18,370 nucleotides of DNA from Comamonadaceae bacterium (GTDB lineage: Bacteria > Pseudomonadota > Gammaproteobacteria > Burkholderiales > Burkholderiaceae_C): assembly GCA_947374505.1 (NCBI GenBank), contig CANCCE010000028.1, forward strand, positions 1 to 18,370, written 5' to 3'. Position numbers and translations under genes: made by a program. Under the pieces are notes generated by a model that saw only the letters and a program-made list of their open reading frames with translations, was not told where the DNA came from and did not search any database. Of the stretch, positions 16,501 to 18,370 are shown in pieces; positions within the stretch are counted from its first letter, which is position 1, and every line of letters begins with the position of its first letter.

Positions 16501-16789
16501 CATGCGCAAATTCAGCAAGCCATTCGTAGAGCCGTTCGCGCATTTCGCCTGCCGCACGTTTGGTGAAGGTGATGGCCAGAATTTCCTGCGGCTGCAGACG
16601 ACCCTCAGCGCCGGCTTTCTCCACACCTTCGAGCAAGGCGCGCACCATGCGCGAAACCAGCATCCAGGTCTTGCCGGCACCGGCGCAAGCCTCGACCGCC
16701 ACGCTGCGGCGCGGGTCGCAAGCAATCGCGTAAAAAGCGTCGGCCGAAACCAGCTCGCCGTTGCGTTCGTAAGCGGCTGGCTGTGTCAT
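13514..16789 (-). CDS. AddA-like helicase-nuclease (UvrD/RecB family)
   Basis: A complete 1091-residue protein whose ATG overlaps the stop of the AddB-like gene. It is a superfamily 1A helicase. Seen motifs are the Walker A region CAGAGKT (35-41), TFTKRAAGEMRER (75-86), DEFQDT (411-416), VGDPKQSIYRFR (443-454), LTIHGAKGLE (791-800) and LYVALTRAK (867-875). A C-terminal RecB-type PD-(D/E)XK nuclease follows: His954 in GQAMHRLLEW, Asp1024, then LDYKSN with Asp1042 and Lys1044, and Gln1058. With its AddB partner it should unwind and resect double-strand DNA ends for recombination repair, with Chi-like regulation in the family. All key residues are intact. It is in the size range of the family. 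Confidence 0.92.
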   Translation of the reverse strand: MTQPAAYERNGELVSADAFYAIACDPRRSVAVEACAGAGKTWMLVSRMVRALLEGVEKAGAEGRLQPQEILAITFTKRAAGEMRERLYEWLAEFAHADLAKLLHELQIRGVPGLHDEATASRLATQLQGLYVSMLATGRSVQIRTFHGWFAALLRSAPVAVLQSLGLPVNYDLLEDDSQARALVWRRFYQALVNNPALKSDFEAVVFAYGRSQTDKALQAALDKRVEFALADAAGVTNESVKTFGEQFPDFAALAEPEDAFSAGPAHQLLVDAAIALGRASAVTFSAKGVELERALTAGDRGAVYLALLTADGKARKFGEKIVGISTVREAQELLLAVAAARHQHEAWAYQQRMARLTRLLMAEFAELKRERGWVDMNDVERAALVMLGDPVLSGWVQEKLDARVRHLLIDEFQDTNPLQWQALLAWLGSYAGAGQAPSVFIVGDPKQSIYRFRRAEPQVFRAAQAFVQNGLGGDLLSCDHTRRNAQGVISAVNAAMAQAVEVDGYEGFRAHSTDSTQLGAVGRLPPIMRVKVEKSADAGPVNWRDSLTQPREVPEETLRTLEARQAAAWIASQLTTATLKPANIMVLSRKRAGLLPLQNELRALNIPAQIGEKIALIDCCEVQDIVALLDALVSPQHDLSLARALRSPLFGVDDTALVQLALAQRRLSQPWYQLLQDDVSSPLAELQTTEAKSLSGVALQLARWKSWLDTLPPHDALQSIYDDGDVLARFAAAAPDAQRVAVLANLRALLSVTLQVDGGRYTTPYALVRALKAGGIQAPATVSQEAVRLLTIHGAKGLEADAVLLLDTDTPPRSADSMGVLVDWPGESAVPHRFVFLVSESRPPACCADALQAEKDERHREELNALYVALTRAKTTLAMSSIEPHRNAPGSWWLRLHALAAEWPQPALKPVLTELAVASVVDFPELPPAPLLPVVIAKPAADSAASRTGQAMHRLLEWGAMSEQHVRAITREFRLDVAQAHAALAGAKAVLAGAGAWAWNPAVVNWQGNEVELAYKGQSLRLDRLVQRKDPGHAGHWWVLDYKSNAAPQDLPELRAQMLTYCAAVQAVYPGEAVKAAFLTAQGKMLEVEL

Positions 16790-18370
16790 GCTGCCACCCG
16801 AAAGTCACGTCGGCACAGGCCGCGGGCATCGCAATACTCGCAGGCCTTGCCTTCGCCGATGGCTGGCAATCGCGCACCCTCGGCGATGCGGCTCATGTCA
16901 CTCAAAATACTGCCAATCAACTCGTCTCGCAGGTCCACGATGGCCTCTTGGTCATAACTTTTGGTCGGCTCTTTTTCGCCCAGATTCACATAGGCCGCGC
17001 TCAAAGGATCGTCACTCAGCAGCGCCGCATAAAACGGCAACTGCGTGTCTTCCTGCGGTTCGTTGATGCGATTAGCGGTGGTGCTGCGCGACTCGGTTTT
17101 GTAGTCCATCACCATCGGCTGACCATCCGGCAAGCGGTCAATCCGGTCGATCTTGCCAATCAGGGTGAGCGGGCCGATCGGCATTTCTTTCCATTGCTCG
17201 GCCTCGGCAAATTGCGCACCTGAGGCTTCATGGCCCGTCAGCCACAGCAGGTAGCCGTCACGAACCCGTGGCCACGCAGCGGCAAAGGGCAAGAACTCGC
17301 TATCAGACAGCGCCATCTCCCGCGTGGCACGTTCAGCGGCCTGGTTCATCATCAGCACTCGCTCAGGCACATCGGTGGTCGGAGCTTGCTTGAGCGCGAT
17401 ATGAAAGTGGCTGAGCAGCGCATGCAGCCAATTGCCAAAATCGCGCTTGCCCAACTCCCCTTCCAGCTCCTCAACGGCTTGCAGTTTGAGCTGGCGCATC
17501 GCAAAAAACCGGTAAGGGCAGCGGCGCAAATCTTCATAAGCGCTGGCCGACAGACGCGTCACCGGCAGGGCCTGACCCATGGGCGCTGGCATGGGGGTGG
17601 GTTGCAGGGTCAGCGCGCGTTGCACCCGCGCATCTGCCGCCATGTCGGCCCCGGGCGCGAGCAGCAAGGCCTGCACAAAGCCACTCGGCATGAGGCGCTC
17701 GCCGCCTTCGCTGTTGCGCCACAGCACGTCGACCGGATGGAACTGCAAAGCATAAAGCCACGCCGTGCGAGCCGCTACAGCCAAGGTGGCGCGTGACGGC
17801 AAACCCAGCAACTCACGTTGCGCCGGCGTCCACTGACCGGGCGGCTCGGGCGAGACCGGCAAACGGACTTCATCGGCGCCCGGAAAAACCACCGCCTGCA
17901 TCGGCCGGCCGAGCAATTGGCTCAACGGCAAGATCACCACTTGGGCTTCGGGCGGATGTTCGGGCGTGAAGCTGGCCGACTCCAACACCTGGTTGACCCA
18001 GGCGGTGAAGTCGCGCAGGCTCATGCGCGCACCGAAGGTTTCAAATTCATTTTCCATTCCTTCGCGCAACCGCAGCGCGTCCATCACGGCCTGCCCCGCG
18101 GTGTCGCTGAGCAAGCCTTCCCATTGCCTGGACGCCTGCAGCGCAGCACGAAGTGAGCGCAGCCAAGCCATCAGTGCTTTGCCACCTTGCAGCGGCGCCA
18201 GCAACGGAGCAGCCAATGCGGCCAACGCGGCGCTAGCGGTCAGTGCGGCCGTTTCAGCGTGGCTGACCGAACGCCATTCGCGCACACCGGTTTTTCGCAA
18301 TTCGATTTCGGCTGCTGTGACAGCTGCGGCGTTAAAGACAGGCGCATTTTTCAGCCAGTCCAGCATGGCG
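16786..18370 (-). CDS. AddB-like PD-(D/E)XK nuclease with Fe-S cluster cysteines (5' end cut by the window)
   Basis: The last 527 or so codons are in the window and the frame stays open to its edge. Family members run to about 900 residues, so the helicase-like N-terminus is missing. An ATG at 18366 is present but is not likely to be the true start. The C-terminus holds the nuclease: GKIDRIDRL (Asp407 counted from that ATG), VMDYKTES (Asp421, Lys423) and QLPFYAAL (Gln442). Cys283 (RRCPYRFF) and the triplet Cys509, Cys512 and Cys518 (CEYCDARGLC) match the iron-staple cluster of AddB nucleases. It forms a complex with the AddA-like protein. The TGA overlaps the next ATG. Confidence 0.88.
   Translation of the reverse strand, partial: AMLDWLKNAPVFNAAAVTAAEIELRKTGVREWRSVSHAETAALTASAALAALAAPLLAPLQGGKALMAWLRSLRAALQASRQWEGLLSDTAGQAVMDALRLREGMENEFETFGARMSLRDFTAWVNQVLESASFTPEHPPEAQVVILPLSQLLGRPMQAVVFPGADEVRLPVSPEPPGQWTPAQRELLGLPSRATLAVAARTAWLYALQFHPVDVLWRNSEGGERLMPSGFVQALLLAPGADMAADARVQRALTLQPTPMPAPMGQALPVTRLSASAYEDLRRCPYRFFAMRQLKLQAVEELEGELGKRDFGNWLHALLSHFHIALKQAPTTDVPERVLMMNQAAERATREMALSDSEFLPFAAAWPRVRDGYLLWLTGHEASGAQFAEAEQWKEMPIGPLTLIGKIDRIDRLPDGQPMVMDYKTESRSTTANRINEPQEDTQLPFYAALLSDDPLSAAYVNLGEKEPTKSYDQEAIVDLRDELIGSILSDMSRIAEGARLPAIGEGKACEYCDARGLCRRDFRVAA

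Overview
The window looks like a chromosomal segment of a betaproteobacterium, most likely Burkholderiales and Comamonadaceae-like. This is inferred from the Bug/TctC-type solute-binding protein, the TphA2-like ring-hydroxylating dioxygenase, the protocatechuate 4,5-dioxygenase-type genes and the AddAB-like pair. No rRNA, tRNA, insertion sequence or CRISPR array was seen. By eye, the left third is clearly less GC-rich than the right end (two sampled 60-base lines gave about 43% and about 62% GC).

Region 1 (2-6382) is an envelope-associated caspase-like cluster. A 601-residue caspase-family (C14) protein with a signal peptide and coiled coil is read leftward. Divergently from a gap of about 90 bp runs a compact rightward operon: a secreted beta-rich protein, a zinc-ribbon membrane protein, a lipoprotein, a second caspase-family protein with an EF-hand-like loop and a DUF4384-like domain, an OmpA-type peptidoglycan-binding protein, and a paralogue of the first secreted protein. 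Three junctions are overlapping stop/start codons (GTGA, TGATG, ATGA). Every product except the zinc-ribbon protein has an export signal, so the set probably works at the periplasm and cell wall. I do not recognise it as a named system, and it is the most interesting part of the window.

Region 2 (6383-7700) holds a small winged-helix regulator of MarR type and a lipoprotein with a DUF1080 (3-keto-disaccharide hydrolase) domain, separated by gaps with little in them.

Region 3 (7721-11795, leftward) is an aromatic-acid catabolic operon: LigB-type and LigA-type subunits of a protocatechuate 4,5-dioxygenase-like extradiol enzyme, alpha and beta subunits of a Rieske dioxygenase, and a TctC/Bug periplasmic binding protein. 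It resembles the terephthalate (tph) logic of uptake, ring dihydroxylation and meta cleavage, but no diol dehydrogenase, reductase or LysR regulator is present in the window.

Region 4 (11823-18370, leftward) holds a small protein of unknown function coupled to a YhiN/HI0933-type flavoprotein, and an AddA-like helicase-nuclease coupled to an AddB-like Fe-S nuclease that is cut by the window end. All leftward genes from 18370 down to 7721 are spaced by no more than about 57 bp, so they form one long directon, possibly with internal promoters.
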